Shown: in pieces, positions 8,997 through 17,647 of the stretch
Layout: each line of letters opens with the position of its first letter
Position numbering within the stretch: the stretch's first letter is position 1
NCBI GenBank assembly: GCA_027487675.1
Contig: JAIYDD010000080.1
Coordinates: 1 to 39,932, forward strand
Length of the DNA: 39,932 nt
Direction of reading: 5' to 3'
DNA from: Acetobacteraceae bacterium
GTDB lineage: Bacteria > Pseudomonadota > Alphaproteobacteria > Acetobacterales > Acetobacteraceae
Translations under genes and position numbers: made by a program
Notes under the pieces: model-generated
Seen by the model: only the letters and a program-made list of their open reading frames with translations
What the model was told of the DNA's origin: nothing
The model's database searches: none

Positions 8997-9335
8997 TCAG
9001 GCGGTGGCCTTCGGCGAGACGCCCTTCTCCGCCATCATCTCCTGCAGCTCGCCGGACTGGAACATCTCGGTGATGATGTCGCAGCCGCCGACGAACTCGC
9101 CCTTCACGTAGAGCTGCGGGATGGTCGGCCAGTTGGTGAAGGACTTGATGCCCTCCCGCAGTTCCATGTCCTCCAGCACGTTCACGCCCTTGAAGGGCAC
9201 GCCCGCGTGGGAGAGGATCTGCACGACGCGGGCGGAGAAGCCGCATTGCGGGAAGACCGGCGTGCCCTTCATGTAGAGCACCACCGGGTTCTCGGTGATC
9301 TCGGCCTGGATGCGGTCGTGGACGGGGTTGCTCAT
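8997..9335 (-). CDS. grxD: monothiol glutaredoxin, CGFS type (Grx4)
   Basis: A 112-residue monothiol glutaredoxin with the active-site motif CGFS at 31-34, the preceding KGTP (lysine and threonine for glutathione binding), WPTIPQLYV and the GGCDI segment near residue 87. CGFS glutaredoxins carry a glutathione-ligated [2Fe-2S] cluster and pass it to target apoproteins or to BolA partners. The upstream neighbour is bolA, about 40 bases away, the classic partner. A longer open frame to 9446 is only the BolA region read in another frame. Confidence 0.95.
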   Translation of the reverse strand: MSNPVHDRIQAEITENPVVLYMKGTPVFPQCGFSARVVQILSHAGVPFKGVNVLEDMELREGIKSFTNWPTIPQLYVKGEFVGGCDIITEMFQSGELQEMMAEKGVSPKATA

Positions 9336-9375
9336 CGGTCGTGGTCCCTGGCAGGGCGGTTGGTCTGCGGGTGGT

Positions 9376-9609
9376 TCAGTCGGGGGCGGAGGTCTGCAGC
9401 GCCAGCGCGTGCAGCGCGCCGCCCATCCGGCCCTGCAGCGCGGCATAGACGATCTGGTGCTGCTTCACGCGCGACAGGCCCTTGAAGGCGGGGGAGACGA
9501 CCTTGGCGGCGTAGTGGTCGCCATCGCCGGCCAGGTCCTCGATCGTGACCGTGGCGTCGGGCAGGGCGGCCTTGATCAGGGCCTCGATCTCCGCCGCGTC
9601 CATCGCCAT
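9376..9609 (-). CDS. bolA: BolA family protein
   Basis: A 77-residue BolA-like protein. After a short acidic helix (DAAEIEALIKAALP) it shows the KH-like fold signature: GDGDHYAAKVVSPAFKG, then RVKQHQIVYAAL with the invariant-type His, ending LHALALQT. BolA proteins form [2Fe-2S]-bridged heterodimers with CGFS glutaredoxins and take part in iron-sulfur trafficking or iron sensing. The start ATG at 9609 shares one base with the purL stop (TGATG), so translation is coupled to purL. The grxD gene follows on the same strand, giving purL-bolA-grxD. Confidence 0.93.
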   Translation of the reverse strand: MAMDAAEIEALIKAALPDATVTIEDLAGDGDHYAAKVVSPAFKGLSRVKQHQIVYAALQGRMGGALHALALQTSAPD

Positions 9610-11828
9610 CAGGCTGCTCCCCCATCCATCAGCGCGGGCAGGGTGGCTTCGTGCGCCGCCCGCAGTGTTGCGATGGATATGGCCGATGCGCCGGGCAGAA
9701 CCAAGTCCCCGCCCCCGGATCGGCCGAGGCGGGCGGCCGGCACCCCGGCGGCGGCGGCTTCGGCCAGCAGCGGGGCGGCGTCGGCCACGGCCAGCACGTA
9801 GCGGCCCTGGTCCTCGCCGAACCAGAAGGCGTGCGGGGGGGTGCCGGGCGGGGGGGCTTCCAGGGTGGCGCCGGTGTCGCCGGCCATCGCCATCTCGGCG
9901 ACCGCGACCAGCAGGCCGCCATCGGCGGCGTCGTGGCAGGCGACAACCGCGCCTTCCAGGATGCGGGCGCGCACGAAATCGCCGTTGCGGCGTTCGGCGG
10001 CGAGATCGACGGGCGGGGGGGCGCCGGCTTCGCGGCCGGCGATCTCGCGCAGCCAGAGCGACTGGCCGAGCCAGCCGCGCGTCTCCCCCACCACGACCAG
10101 GTCGAGGCCGGGTCGCAGCGCCAGGCCGACGGACTGGCGCGCATCCTCCAGCACGCCGACGCCGCCGATGGCCGGCGTGGGCAGGATCGCGCGGCCGTTC
10201 GTTTCGTTGTAGAGGCTGACATTGCCGGAGACGACGGGGAAGTCGAGCGCGGTGCAGGCGCTCGCCATGCCGCGCACGGCGGCGGCGAACTGGCCCATGA
10301 TCTCCGGCTTCTCGGGGTTGCCGAAATTCATGTTGTCGGTGATGGCGAGCGGCGTCGCGCCGACGGCCGTCAGGTTGCGCCAGGCTTCGGCGACGGCCTG
10401 GCGGCCGCCTTCCTCGGGGTCGGCCAGGCAGTAGCGGGGCGTGCAGTCGGTGGTCATCGCCAGCGCGCGGGCCAGGCCTTCCAGCTTGACGACGGCGGCA
10501 TCCGCCCCGCCCGGGCGCCGGACGGTCTGGCCGCCGACGGTGCTGTCATACTGGTCCCAGATCCAGCGGCGGGAGCAGAGGTCGAGGCTGCCGACCAGCC
10601 TGTGCAGCGCCGCGCCGACGCCGACGGGATCGGGGATCTGCGCCGCGTCCAGCACGGGCTGCTTCGGGGTCTCGGCGGTCGGGCGGCGGTAGAGCGGGGC
10701 TTCGGATTCGAGCGGCGCCAGCGGGATGTCGGCTTCCACCGCGCCCTTGTGGCGGATGACGATGCGGCCGGTGTCGGTCAGGTGGCCGATCACGGCGAAA
10801 TCCAGTTCCCACTTCGAGAAAATCGCCTCGGCCTCGGCCTCGCGGCCGGGCTTCAGGATCATCAGCATGCGTTCCTGGCTTTCCGACAGCATCATCTCAT
10901 AGGCGGTCATGCCGGTTTCGCGCTGGGGGACGGTGTCGAGCGTGAGTTCGATGCCGACGCCGCCCTTGCCGGCCATCTCGACGGAGGAACTGGTCAGGCC
11001 CGCCGCGCCCATGTCCTGGATGGCGACGATCATGTCGGTGGCCATCAGTTCCAGGCAGGCCTCGATCAGCAGCTTCTCCACGAAGGGATCGCCGATCTGG
11101 ACCGTGGGGCGCTTCTCCTCCGCGTCGGCGGAGAATTCGGCGGAGGCCATGGTCGCGCCGTGGATGCCGTCGCGCCCGGTCTTGCTGCCCACATAGACCA
11201 CCGGGTTGCCGATGCCGGCCGCGGCGGAGAGGAAGATGCGGTCGGCAGGGGCGATGCCGACGGTCATGGCGTTGACCAGCGGGTTGCCGTTGTAGGCGGG
11301 GTGGAAGTTCACCTCGCCGCCGACGGTCGGCACGCCGACGCAGTTCCCGTAGCCGCCGATGCCGCGCACCACGCCGTCGATGATGCGCTTCATCCGCGGC
11401 GCGTCCGGGCTGCCGAAGCGCAGCGCATTGAGGTTCGCGATCGGCCGCGCCCCCATGGTGAAGACATCCCGCAAAATGCCGCCGACGCCGGTGGCGGCAC
11501 CCTGGTAGGGCTCGATGAAGCTCGGGTGGTTGTGGCTTTCCATCTTGAAGATGGCGGCCAGCCCGTCGCCGATCGCGATCACGCCGGCATTCTCGCCGGG
11601 CCCGTGGATCACCCAGGGCGCCTTGGTGGGCAGCGTGCGCAGCCAGACGCGGGAGGATTTGTAGGAGCAGTGCTCCGACCACATGACCGAGAAGATGCCG
11701 AGCTCGGTCAGCGAGGGCGTGCGGCCCAGGATCGCCAGCACGCGGTCGTACTCGTCCGGCTTCAGGCCGAATTCGGCCGAAAGTTTTGCGGCACGGGTGG
11801 GGTCGAGCGGGGTCGGGGCGTCGGTCAT
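9609..11828 (-). CDS. purL: phosphoribosylformylglycinamidine synthase subunit PurL
   Basis: The ATP-dependent FGAM synthetase subunit of de novo purine synthesis, 739 residues, the small type that works with PurS and PurQ. Visible family features include [13 protein letters not shown] near the N-terminus, the HGPGENAG loop, the ATP/metal region [23 protein letters not shown] and, in the C-terminal half, [16 protein letters not shown] and SGNVSLYNE. Length and domain order are normal. The gene sits 49 bases after a toxin-like gene and is coupled at its end to bolA. It should be co-transcribed with the upstream pur genes unless the intervening toxin-antitoxin unit has its own promoter and terminator. 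Confidence 0.98.
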   Translation of the reverse strand: MTDAPTPLDPTRAAKLSAEFGLKPDEYDRVLAILGRTPSLTELGIFSVMWSEHCSYKSSRVWLRTLPTKAPWVIHGPGENAGVIAIGDGLAAIFKMESHNHPSFIEPYQGAATGVGGILRDVFTMGARPIANLNALRFGSPDAPRMKRIIDGVVRGIGGYGNCVGVPTVGGEVNFHPAYNGNPLVNAMTVGIAPADRIFLSAAAGIGNPVVYVGSKTGRDGIHGATMASAEFSADAEEKRPTVQIGDPFVEKLLIEACLELMATDMIVAIQDMGAAGLTSSSVEMAGKGGVGIELTLDTVPQRETGMTAYEMMLSESQERMLMILKPGREAEAEAIFSKWELDFAVIGHLTDTGRIVIRHKGAVEADIPLAPLESEAPLYRRPTAETPKQPVLDAAQIPDPVGVGAALHRLVGSLDLCSRRWIWDQYDSTVGGQTVRRPGGADAAVVKLEGLARALAMTTDCTPRYCLADPEEGGRQAVAEAWRNLTAVGATPLAITDNMNFGNPEKPEIMGQFAAAVRGMASACTALDFPVVSGNVSLYNETNGRAILPTPAIGGVGVLEDARQSVGLALRPGLDLVVVGETRGWLGQSLWLREIAGREAGAPPPVDLAAERRNGDFVRARILEGAVVACHDAADGGLLVAVAEMAMAGDTGATLEAPPPGTPPHAFWFGEDQGRYVLAVADAAPLLAEAAAAGVPAARLGRSGGGDLVLPGASAISIATLRAAHEATLPALMDGGAA

Positions 11829-11877
11829 GGAAGGCGGGTTGTCCTGCGCGGCAGGCGGCTTGTCCAGCGCGCGGCTT

Positions 11878-12159
11878 TCATGGCTGGCGGCCGGCGTAGA
11901 GGACCCGCAGGATCAGCACGCTGCCCGGCCGGCGCCGGAACAGGATGGTCACGCGGCGTTCGAACCCCAGCACCCGCGTCGCTGGCCTGCCCCGCGCCAG
12001 GCGCCGGCCGGCACCGGGGAATACCTCCAGCGCTGCGAGGCGGCGCTGAAGCCGGGCGATGTAGCGTTCGGCCCGCTCCCGGCCGCCGGCCTCCGCGATG
12101 ACGTCGGCGATCGCCTTGATGTCGGCGATGGCCTCGGGGGCGAAGTCAAGCTTTCCCAA
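11878..12159 (-). CDS. RelE/ParE-superfamily toxin
   Basis: A 93-residue protein of the RelE/ParE plasmid-stabilisation fold: [18 protein letters not shown] forms the first helices, [17 protein letters not shown] the second, then [11 protein letters not shown] and [15 protein letters not shown] followed by ILRVLYAGR, the usual strand pattern and the common C-terminal VL.aGR. ParE members poison gyrase and RelE members cleave ribosome-bound mRNA; from sequence alone I favour ParE. It overlaps the preceding gene by 14 bases, the normal layout for antitoxin-then-toxin operons, and lies between purQ and purL. Confidence 0.85.
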   Translation of the reverse strand: MGKLDFAPEAIADIKAIADVIAEAGGRERAERYIARLQRRLAALEVFPGAGRRLARGRPATRVLGFERRVTILFRRRPGSVLILRVLYAGRQP

Positions 12160-12424
12160 GACGGGCGATGTGGGCGCCGATTTCGGCCCAGACCTGTTCG
12201 GCCGGAACAGCGCGCCCGGGATCGCGATCCATCTCCTCGATCACCGGAAGCACGGCGCGGCGCAGCGCCTCGTCGTCGATGGCGGGCTCTTCCGCCGCGA
12301 TGGCGAGGAGGCCGGCCTCGACGATCTCGTCCAGGCCGGCCACGGTTCCGTCGGTAATCATGTCCTGCACCCGGGCGGCCAGGTCGTCGGAGAGGATCCA
12401 GGTCTTCTTCGGAGACGCGTTCAT
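12146..12424 (-). CDS. ParD-like antitoxin
   Basis: A 92-residue protein with an N-terminal ribbon-helix-helix-like segment (KTWILSDDLAARVQDMI, then a helix starting at GLDEIVEAGLLAI) and an acidic C-terminal tail that would wrap the toxin. Similarity is to ParD/CopG-type antitoxins, which also repress their own promoter. It precedes the toxin gene and overlaps it by 14 bases. The assignment rests on fold pattern plus position; sequence identity to known antitoxins was not tested. The 43 bases between the purQ stop and this start would have to hold any separate promoter. Confidence 0.75.
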   Translation of the reverse strand: MNASPKKTWILSDDLAARVQDMITDGTVAGLDEIVEAGLLAIAAEEPAIDDEALRRAVLPVIEEMDRDPGRAVPAEQVWAEIGAHIARLGKA

Positions 12425-12467
12425 GCGCGCATCCTACCGCACCCGCCGCGCCGGGTGCAGCGCGAAG

Positions 12468-13166
12468 TCACGCCGCGGCCAGGCCCTCGACCAGGGAGGT
12501 GAACAGCGGCAGCCCGTCCTCGCCGCCCATCAGCGGGTCGACCAGGTCTTCCGGGTGCGGCATCAGCCCGCAGACGCGCAGGTTGGGCGAGAGGATGCCC
12601 GCGATGTTCTGGCGCGCGCCGTTGCGGTTGGCGGCGGCGGTGACCTGGCCGTCGGGCTCGCAGTAGCGGAAGGCGACGAGGTTCTCCGCCGTCAGCCGCG
12701 TCAGCGTCTCGTCGTCACAGAAGAAATTGCCGTCGCCATGCGCCATCGGCGCGCGGAACACGGCACCCTGCCGCCAATGCGCGGTGAAGGGCGTGGCCCC
12801 GCGCTCCACCCGCAGGTGGCAATCCATCGACAGGAAGCGCAGCGTCGCATTGCGCAGCAGCGCGCCGGGCAGCAGCCCCGCCTCGCACAGGATCTGGAAG
12901 CCGTTGCAGACGCCGAGCACATGGCCGCCGCGCGCGGCGAAAGCCGCGACCTCCCGCATCACCGGCGATTGCGCGGCCATGGCGCCGCACCGCAGGTAGT
13001 CGCCGTAGGAAAAGCCGCCCGGCAGCACGACCAGGTCGGTGCCGTCGGGCAGCGCGGTCTCGCGGTGGAACAGCAGGGCGGGCTTGCGGCCGGTGGCGCG
13101 TTCCAGCGCGATCGCCATGTCGCGCTCGCGGTTGGTGCCGGGGAACACGATGATCACCGCGCGCAT
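12468..13166 (-). CDS. purQ: phosphoribosylformylglycinamidine synthase subunit PurQ
   Basis: The glutaminase (class I amidotransferase) subunit of FGAM synthetase, 232 residues, supplying ammonia to Pur[18 protein letters not shown] is the family signature and the nucleophile is Cys87 in [11 protein letters not shown]; the catalytic His is in LMPHPEDL near the C-terminus. The start ATG at 13166 lies four bases after the stop of a 75-residue membrane-protein gene, so the two are very likely co-translated. Confidence 0.97.
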   Translation of the reverse strand: MRAVIIVFPGTNRERDMAIALERATGRKPALLFHRETALPDGTDLVVLPGGFSYGDYLRCGAMAAQSPVMREVAAFAARGGHVLGVCNGFQILCEAGLLPGALLRNATLRFLSMDCHLRVERGATPFTAHWRQGAVFRAPMAHGDGNFFCDDETLTRLTAENLVAFRYCEPDGQVTAAANRNGARQNIAGILSPNLRVCGLMPHPEDLVDPLMGGEDGLPLFTSLVEGLAAA

Positions 13167-13170
13167 CAGG

Positions 13171-13398
13171 CTACCCCACCCAGACGTTGAGCCAGTGCAG
13201 CCCGCCGAGGACCAGCAGCGTCACGCCGACCGCGAGCGCCGCGGCGGTGACCCAGCGGTCCAGCGTCCGCTTGCCGCGGCCGAGCAGCCCCAGCCGCTTC
13301 TGCGCCGCCACCTGCGGCACGCGCTGCTCGCGCCAGCGCAGGCCCCAGGCGATCAGCACCGTCAGCACCGTGACGATGAGGAGGCTGGCCTTGATCAT
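13171..13398 (-). CDS. small two-helix membrane protein inside the pur cluster
   Basis: A 75-residue protein of unknown function with two predicted transmembrane helices: residues about 2-20 ([19 protein letters not shown]) and about 49-68 ([19 protein letters not shown]), joined by a basic cytoplasmic-type loop rich in Arg and Lys. It lies between purS and purQ on the same strand, four bases before purQ, so its translation is probably coupled to purQ. A palindromic element fills the 107 bases upstream, up to the purS stop. I recognise no family. The coding call rests on the hydropathy pattern and tight spacing. Confidence 0.65.
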   Translation of the reverse strand: MIKASLLIVTVLTVLIAWGLRWREQRVPQVAAQKRLGLLGRGKRTLDRWVTAAALAVGVTLLVLGGLHWLNVWVG

Positions 13399-13424
13399 CG
13401 CCGGTCAGAGCGTGTGAACAAATC

Positions 13425-13505
13425 GAGCTTGAGCATCAATGCCCGTTGCTATCGCCCGCTGTTTCGTGGCGAGATTGGCGCTGTCGGGCATTGATCCACA
13501 AGCTC
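13425..13505. repeat. palindromic element between purS and the small membrane protein
   Basis: Left arm 13425-13445 and right arm 13485-13505 are 21-base inverted repeats matching at 19 positions (shared cores GAGCTTG and ATCAATGCCCG). They enclose a 39-base centre with a small secondary stem. The base composition is clearly less GC-rich than the flanking genes. It begins right at the purS stop. It could be a miniature inverted-repeat element or the fused ends of a lost insertion sequence; an RNA processing or attenuating structure is the alternative. Confidence 0.6.
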
Positions 13506-13745
13506 TCAGGCGATCTCGACGCGGAAACTCTCGATGACGGTGTTCGCCAGCAGGCGGCGCGCCATCTCCTCGGCGGCGGCCTTCGCGCGCGCCGGGTCGG
13601 TCTCGGCCAGGTCGAGTTCGATCACCTTGCCTGCCCGCACCTCGCCCACGCCGGCGAAGCCGAGCGCTTCCAGGGCGTGGCCGATCGCCTTGCCCTGCGG
13701 GTCCAGCACGCCGGCCTTGGGCATCACATGGACGCGCGCCTTCAC
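13506..13745 (-). CDS. purS: phosphoribosylformylglycinamidine synthase subunit PurS
   Basis: The small structural subunit of three-part FGAM synthetase, 79 residues. It has the family opening [19 protein letters not shown], the middle GVGEVRAGKVIELDL and the terminal MARRLLANTVIESFRVEI. It bridges PurL and PurQ. The start is a GTG at 13745 that overlaps the TGA of the upstream 63-residue ORF (GTGA), so translation of purS appears to depend on reading that small ORF. Confidence 0.95.
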   Translation of the reverse strand: MKARVHVMPKAGVLDPQGKAIGHALEALGFAGVGEVRAGKVIELDLAETDPARAKAAAEEMARRLLANTVIESFRVEIA

Positions 13746-13933
13746 GGCCCGCCCTCCTCGCGCTCCGGCGGCGGGGCGGGCGGCGGGTCGCGCCGCGCCG
13801 GGGCGCCGCGGGCGGGGCCGCCCTTGGCCGGCGGGCCCTTGGCCGGGCCGCCCTTCATCGGCGCGCCGGTCTGCGATCCGCCCTTGCCGAGACCGCCCTT
13901 CATCGCGCCGCCGCGGACCGGACCGCCCTTCAT
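13742..13933 (-). CDS. 63-residue Gly/Lys/Pro repeat protein coupled to purC and purS
   Basis: An unrecognised small ORF exactly filling the space between purC and purS. It starts at an ATG overlapping the purC stop (ATGA) and stops on a TGA overlapping the purS GTG start (GTGA). The protein is built of short basic repeats: MKGGP at the start, [28 protein letters not shown], then a proline run and an acidic end PEREEGGP. Seen directly: the frame, both overlaps and the repeats. It should be disordered and positively charged, so nucleic-acid binding is a guess. The alternative is that it is a translated linker whose only job is to carry ribosomes from purC to purS. Confidence 0.6.
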   Translation of the reverse strand: MKGGPVRGGAMKGGLGKGGSQTGAPMKGGPAKGPPAKGGPARGAPARRDPPPAPPPEREEGGP

Positions 13934-14694
13934 TGCACGGTCTCCGGACCCTTCATGTCGCGCACGCCGGCTTCCGGCAGGATGCCGAGGCGACGGGCGA
14001 CTTCCTGGTAGCCTTCCTCGACCTTGCCGAGGTCCTTGCGGAAGCGGTCCTTGTCCATCTTCTCGCCGGTCTTGAGGTCCCACAGCCGGCAATTGTCCGG
14101 GCTGATCTCGTCGGCCAGCACGATGCGCATGTCCTCGTTCTCCCAGAGGCGGCCGAATTCCAGCTTGAAGTCGACCAGCGTGATGCCGACGCCGAGGAAG
14201 AGCCCCGTCAGGAAGTCGTTCACCCGGAGCGCCAGCGAGACCATGTCGTCGAGGTCCTGCGTCGAGGCCCAGCCGAAGCAGGTGATGTGCTCCTCGGACA
14301 CCATCGGGTCGCCGAGCTGGTCGTTCTTGTAGTAGTATTCGATGATCGAGCGCGGGAGCCTGGTGCCTTCCTGGATGCCCAGCCGGGTGGCGAGCGAGCC
14401 GGCCGCGACGTTGCGCACCACGACTTCCAGCGGGACGATCTCCACCTCGCGCACCAGCTGTTCGCGCATGTTGAGGCGGCGGATGAAATGGGTGGGGACG
14501 CCGATCTCGTTCAGCCGCGTCATCAGGTATTCGCTGATGCGGTTGTTCAGCACGCCCTTGCCGGTGATGGTGCCCTTCTTCTGGTTGTTGAAGGCGGTGG
14601 CATCGTCCTTGAAGTACTGCACCAGGGTGCCGGGCTCGGGACCCTCGAAGAGGATCTTGGCCTTGCCCTCATAGACCTGACGGCGGCGCGCCAT
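13930..14694 (-). CDS. purC: SAICAR synthase
   Basis: Phosphoribosylaminoimidazole-succinocarboxamide synthase, 254 residues, which joins aspartate to CAIR in purine synthesis. The start [18 protein letters not shown] is the standard family N-terminus with the VYEGKAK nucleotide-binding strand; the frame continues with [30 protein letters not shown], and the signatures LVDFKLEFG and [14 protein letters not shown]. The open frame extends upstream to 14808 but that stretch is low-complexity and is rejected. The stop overlaps the start of the 63-residue repeat ORF. Confidence 0.98.
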   Translation of the reverse strand: MARRRQVYEGKAKILFEGPEPGTLVQYFKDDATAFNNQKKGTITGKGVLNNRISEYLMTRLNEIGVPTHFIRRLNMREQLVREVEIVPLEVVVRNVAAGSLATRLGIQEGTRLPRSIIEYYYKNDQLGDPMVSEEHITCFGWASTQDLDDMVSLALRVNDFLTGLFLGVGITLVDFKLEFGRLWENEDMRIVLADEISPDNCRLWDLKTGEKMDKDRFRKDLGKVEEGYQEVARRLGILPEAGVRDMKGPETVQ

Positions 14695-14855
14695 GGTGGG
14701 GGAACTCCTGCGATCGGGCGGCGGCCCCGGGCGGGGACGCACGCCGCCGCGGGGTTTTGGGGCCCCGGGCGAGCCGGGCCTATAGCAGCCCCGGCCCCCG
14801 GCCGCCACGCCGGCCGCACGGGGGGGCCATGCGCGGCTTGCCGCGGCGGTGGCTG

Positions 14856-15623
14856 TCAGGGCGGCAGGGCGGCGAAGGGCGCGCTGCCCGGGGCGGCGGG
14901 GCAGAAGCGCCAGACCGGGACGCCGGCCGCCGGCAGGCCGAGCAGGCTGGAACAGACCGTGCCGAAGCCGTCGGTCGGCGGGACGCGCAGCGCCTCCGCG
15001 ATGCCGGCGGCGCCGGCCTCGGCGTCGGCGAGCAGCGCTTCCCAGGACGCCCAGTCGCCGGCGGCGGGATCGGGCGGCGGGGCGGCGCGGAAGCGCGGCA
15101 GGTGGCGGCGGATGCGCGGGCTCGCCACATCGTTGGGGTCATGGGCGGTGACGAGCGTCACGCCCGGGCCGAGGGGCAAGGCCTCCGGCCGGCCGGTGCC
15201 GAGGCCGCGCAGGCAGAAGGCGGCCTCCGCATCGGCGATGACCAGGTTGAAGGGGCGCCATGCGGCGGCATCCAGCCGGGAGAGGGCCCGGGCGGCGGCC
15301 TCGGCCGAGGCGTGGTCCAGCGCCATCAGCGGCAGCTCGCCGCGCGAGCGCTTGCCGGGGGCGGGGCCGAGGCTGCCCGGGCGGTTCAGCACGCAGGCGA
15401 CCAGGCCGCCGCGCAGCGCCATGCCGCCGCGCGGCGCCAGCCCGCGGCGCAGCGCCATCCACGTGCCGCCGGCGGAACGGTCCCGCCCGCCGACCACGCC
15501 GGGGCGATCCGGCCAGTGCGCGGCCGGCGGGTCCCAGGGGCGGTCCAGCCGCTCGTCGCGGTTCGCGGCCAGCAGCAGCGGCCATGCATGGCCGGGGCGC
15601 CGGAGCAGGGCGACCGTGCACAT
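14856..15623 (-). CDS. NRDE (TANGO2-like) family protein
   Basis: A 255-residue member of the NRDE/TANGO2 family. It begins MCTVALL with the conserved Cys2, has the naming motif NRDE at 21-24 in LLAANRDER, then [10 protein letters not shown] and [10 protein letters not shown], and ends with [15 protein letters not shown] and a WRFCP strand. The family has an Ntn-hydrolase-like fold; human TANGO2 has been tied to lipid or heme handling, but the bacterial role is not settled. It sits between purC and the Pro/His-rich exported protein on the same strand, with no evident functional link to purines. Confidence 0.88.
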   Translation of the reverse strand: MCTVALLRRPGHAWPLLLAANRDERLDRPWDPPAAHWPDRPGVVGGRDRSAGGTWMALRRGLAPRGGMALRGGLVACVLNRPGSLGPAPGKRSRGELPLMALDHASAEAAARALSRLDAAAWRPFNLVIADAEAAFCLRGLGTGRPEALPLGPGVTLVTAHDPNDVASPRIRRHLPRFRAAPPPDPAAGDWASWEALLADAEAGAAGIAEALRVPPTDGFGTVCSSLLGLPAAGVPVWRFCPAAPGSAPFAALPP

Positions 15624-15662
15624 CGCGCCGTCAGCCCCGCCGCGCCGGACGGCGCCGGGCGC

Positions 15663-15992
15663 TCAGAACCGGAAGTGGAACCCGTAGGCGGGCGGCGGGG
15701 GCGGTGGGCGGTAGTAGCGCGGCGGCGGGTGGTAGTAGCCGGGCGGCGGGTACCAGACCCGCGGCGGCGGGCGATACACATGGGCCGGCGGGCCCCAGTG
15801 CCGGTGGTGGCGCCAGTGGCGCGGCGGGTCGTCCCAGTAGTGGCCGCGGTGCCAGCGATGGTCCCAGCCGACCGTGGTGGCGGACGCGGCTTCCGGCACC
15901 GGCGCGACCGGCCGGGCCGAGGCCGGCATGGCGAGGCCCAGGAACAACGCGCCCAGCGCGACCAGGGGCAGCAGCTTGGCGATGACGGGCAT
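15663..15992 (-). CDS. Pro/His/Tyr-rich exported protein
   Basis: A 109-residue predicted secreted protein with a Sec signal (MPVIAKLLPLVALGALFLGL, cleavage near PASA-RP), a His/Trp segment GWDHRWHRGHYWDDPPRHW, then HWGPPAHVYRPPP and a tail of Pro-Pro-Pro/Tyr blocks ending FHFRF. The ribosome site GGAAGGAG lies about ten bases before the ATG at 15992, which favours it over an ATG seven codons upstream at 16013. Shared HWGPPA-VY and proline-tyrosine blocks relate it to the protein at 5802-6215. Function unknown; the histidines would allow metal binding. Confidence 0.8.
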   Translation of the reverse strand: MPVIAKLLPLVALGALFLGLAMPASARPVAPVPEAASATTVGWDHRWHRGHYWDDPPRHWRHHRHWGPPAHVYRPPPRVWYPPPGYYHPPPRYYRPPPPPPAYGFHFRF

Positions 15993-16184
15993 GGCAGGCG
16001 ATCTCCTTCCCATGCCCCAAGCTAGGCATCGGCCATGGCGGGATCGGGGCGCAAAGGCGGCGGCGGCGCGTCGGCGCCGGCCCCGGCGTGGTCCGGCGCG
16101 GCGCCGTGCCGGCCGCGACGGATGCCGATGCCATCGGCCTTCGCGCCGCGCGGCCCGGTGCCGCCCGCGCCGCGCCGCGCGCCA

Positions 16185-17528
16185 TCACGCCTGCGTGGGG
16201 CCGAGGACGCGGGCGAAGACGGCCTCCACCGCGCGGAAGTCCCGCGCCGGGTCCATCGCCGCGTCCAGCGCCGGCGCATCGAGCCGCGCCGCGACATCGG
16301 GGTCCGCGAGCAGGTTGGCCCGGAAGTCGCGCGCGCCGGCGGTGCCGAGCGCGGCCCAGGTCGCCATCGCCGCGCGCTGCACGGCCGAATAGGCGCCTTC
16401 GCGGCTCATCCCCGCCTGGGTCAGCGCCAGCAGCACTTTTTGGGAATGCACCACGCCGCCAAGCGATTCCAAATTGGCCTGCATGCGCGCCGGGTAGATG
16501 GTCAGCTTGTCCATCATCCCGGTCAGGCGGCCCAGCGCGAAATCCAGCGTCACCGTCGCATCCGGGCCGATCACGCGTTCGACGCTGGAATGGCTGATGT
16601 CGCGCTCGTGCCACAGCGCCACGTTCTCGAGCGCCGGGACGCAGTAGCCGCGCACCAGGCGGGCGAGGCCCGTGAGGTTCTCGCTCAGCACCGGGTTGCG
16701 CTTGTGGGGCATGGCGGAGGAGCCCTTCTGGCCCGGGTGGAAATACTCCTCCGCCTCCCGCACCTCGCTGCGCTGGAGGTGCCGCACCTCGGTCGCCAGG
16801 CGCTCGATGCCGGCGGCGACGACGGCGAGCGCGCAGAAGAACGCCGCGTGGCGGTCGCGCGGGATGACCTGCGTGGAGACCGGCTCGACCGCCAGGCCCA
16901 GATGCTTCGCCACATGCGCCTCCACCCGCGGATCGACACTCGCAAACGTGCCGACCGGGCCGGAGATGGCGCAGGTCGCGACCTCGGCGCGCGCCGCGAC
17001 CAGGCGGTCGCGGTTGCGCGCGAACTCGACGTGGTGGCCGAGCAGCTTCAGGCCGAAGGTGGTGGGCTCGGCATGGATGCCGTGGCTGCGGCCGATGGTG
17101 GGGGTGAACTTGTGCTCCTCCGCGCGCCGGCGCAGCACGGCGAGCAGGCGGTCGGTCTCCGCGATCAGCAGGTCGGCCGCGCGCGTCAACTGCACGTTGA
17201 GGCAGGTGTCGAGCACGTCGGAGGAGGTCATGCCCTGGTGCATGAACCGCGCCTCCTCCCCGATGCCCTCGCCGAGCCAGGTCAGGAAGGCGATCACGTC
17301 GTGGCGCGTCTCGCGCTCGATCTCGTCGATGCGCGCGATGTCGGCGTCCGAGATCGCGGCGATGCGGGCGCCGCCGCGGTGGCGGATGGCGCGCGCTGCG
17401 GCTTCGGGGATGGTGCCGAGCGCGGCCATGGCCTCGGCGGCCAGGGCCTCGATTTCGAACCAGATGCTGTAACGCGTGGCGGGAGACCAGATCCCGGCCA
17501 TGGCGGGGCGGCTGTAGCGCGGAATCAT
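16185..17528 (-). CDS. purB: adenylosuccinate lyase
   Basis: A 447-residue fumarase/aspartase-superfamily lyase acting twice in purine synthesis (SAICAR to AICAR and adenylosuccinate to AMP). It starts MIPRYSRPAMAGIWS, typical of the family, has the catalytic SHG with His149, the TSSD segment at 101-104 and the superfamily signature GSSAMPHKRNP at 269-279 carrying the catalytic serine of the flexible loop. Length is normal. It is the first pur gene of the minus-strand cluster but is separated from purC by two unrelated genes. Confidence 0.97.
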   Translation of the reverse strand: MIPRYSRPAMAGIWSPATRYSIWFEIEALAAEAMAALGTIPEAAARAIRHRGGARIAAISDADIARIDEIERETRHDVIAFLTWLGEGIGEEARFMHQGMTSSDVLDTCLNVQLTRAADLLIAETDRLLAVLRRRAEEHKFTPTIGRSHGIHAEPTTFGLKLLGHHVEFARNRDRLVAARAEVATCAISGPVGTFASVDPRVEAHVAKHLGLAVEPVSTQVIPRDRHAAFFCALAVVAAGIERLATEVRHLQRSEVREAEEYFHPGQKGSSAMPHKRNPVLSENLTGLARLVRGYCVPALENVALWHERDISHSSVERVIGPDATVTLDFALGRLTGMMDKLTIYPARMQANLESLGGVVHSQKVLLALTQAGMSREGAYSAVQRAAMATWAALGTAGARDFRANLLADPDVAARLDAPALDAAMDPARDFRAVEAVFARVLGPTQA

Positions 17529-17584
17529 CGGGCCCTCGGCGTGTTCGCGGTGGTGAAGCCGGTCTTGGCGCGCCGCACCGCCTG

Positions 17585-17616
17585 TTGACAAGCGGGGCGC
17601 GGGACGTCGGATTATT
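17585..17616 (+). promoter_or_regulatory. possible promoter of the terC-lipoprotein pair
   Basis: A TTGACA (17585-17590) is followed after 20 bases by ATTATT (17611-17616), about 30 bases ahead of the TerC start. The -35 box is perfect, but the spacing is longer than the usual 16-18 bases, so this is tentative. Confidence 0.3.
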
Positions 17617-17647
17617 CCCCGAAGGCGGGTAACGGACAGGCCGAGAC

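Noticed and set aside
9651-12101. 816-codon open frame on the plus strand
   Set aside because: It is the antisense of purL and the toxin gene; long frames in all directions are expected at this GC content, and the product has no recognisable motif.
17529-17647. Manganese riboswitch ahead of the TerC-family gene
   Set aside because: Only 119 bases are available and I could not find the conserved loops of the yybP-ykoY type.
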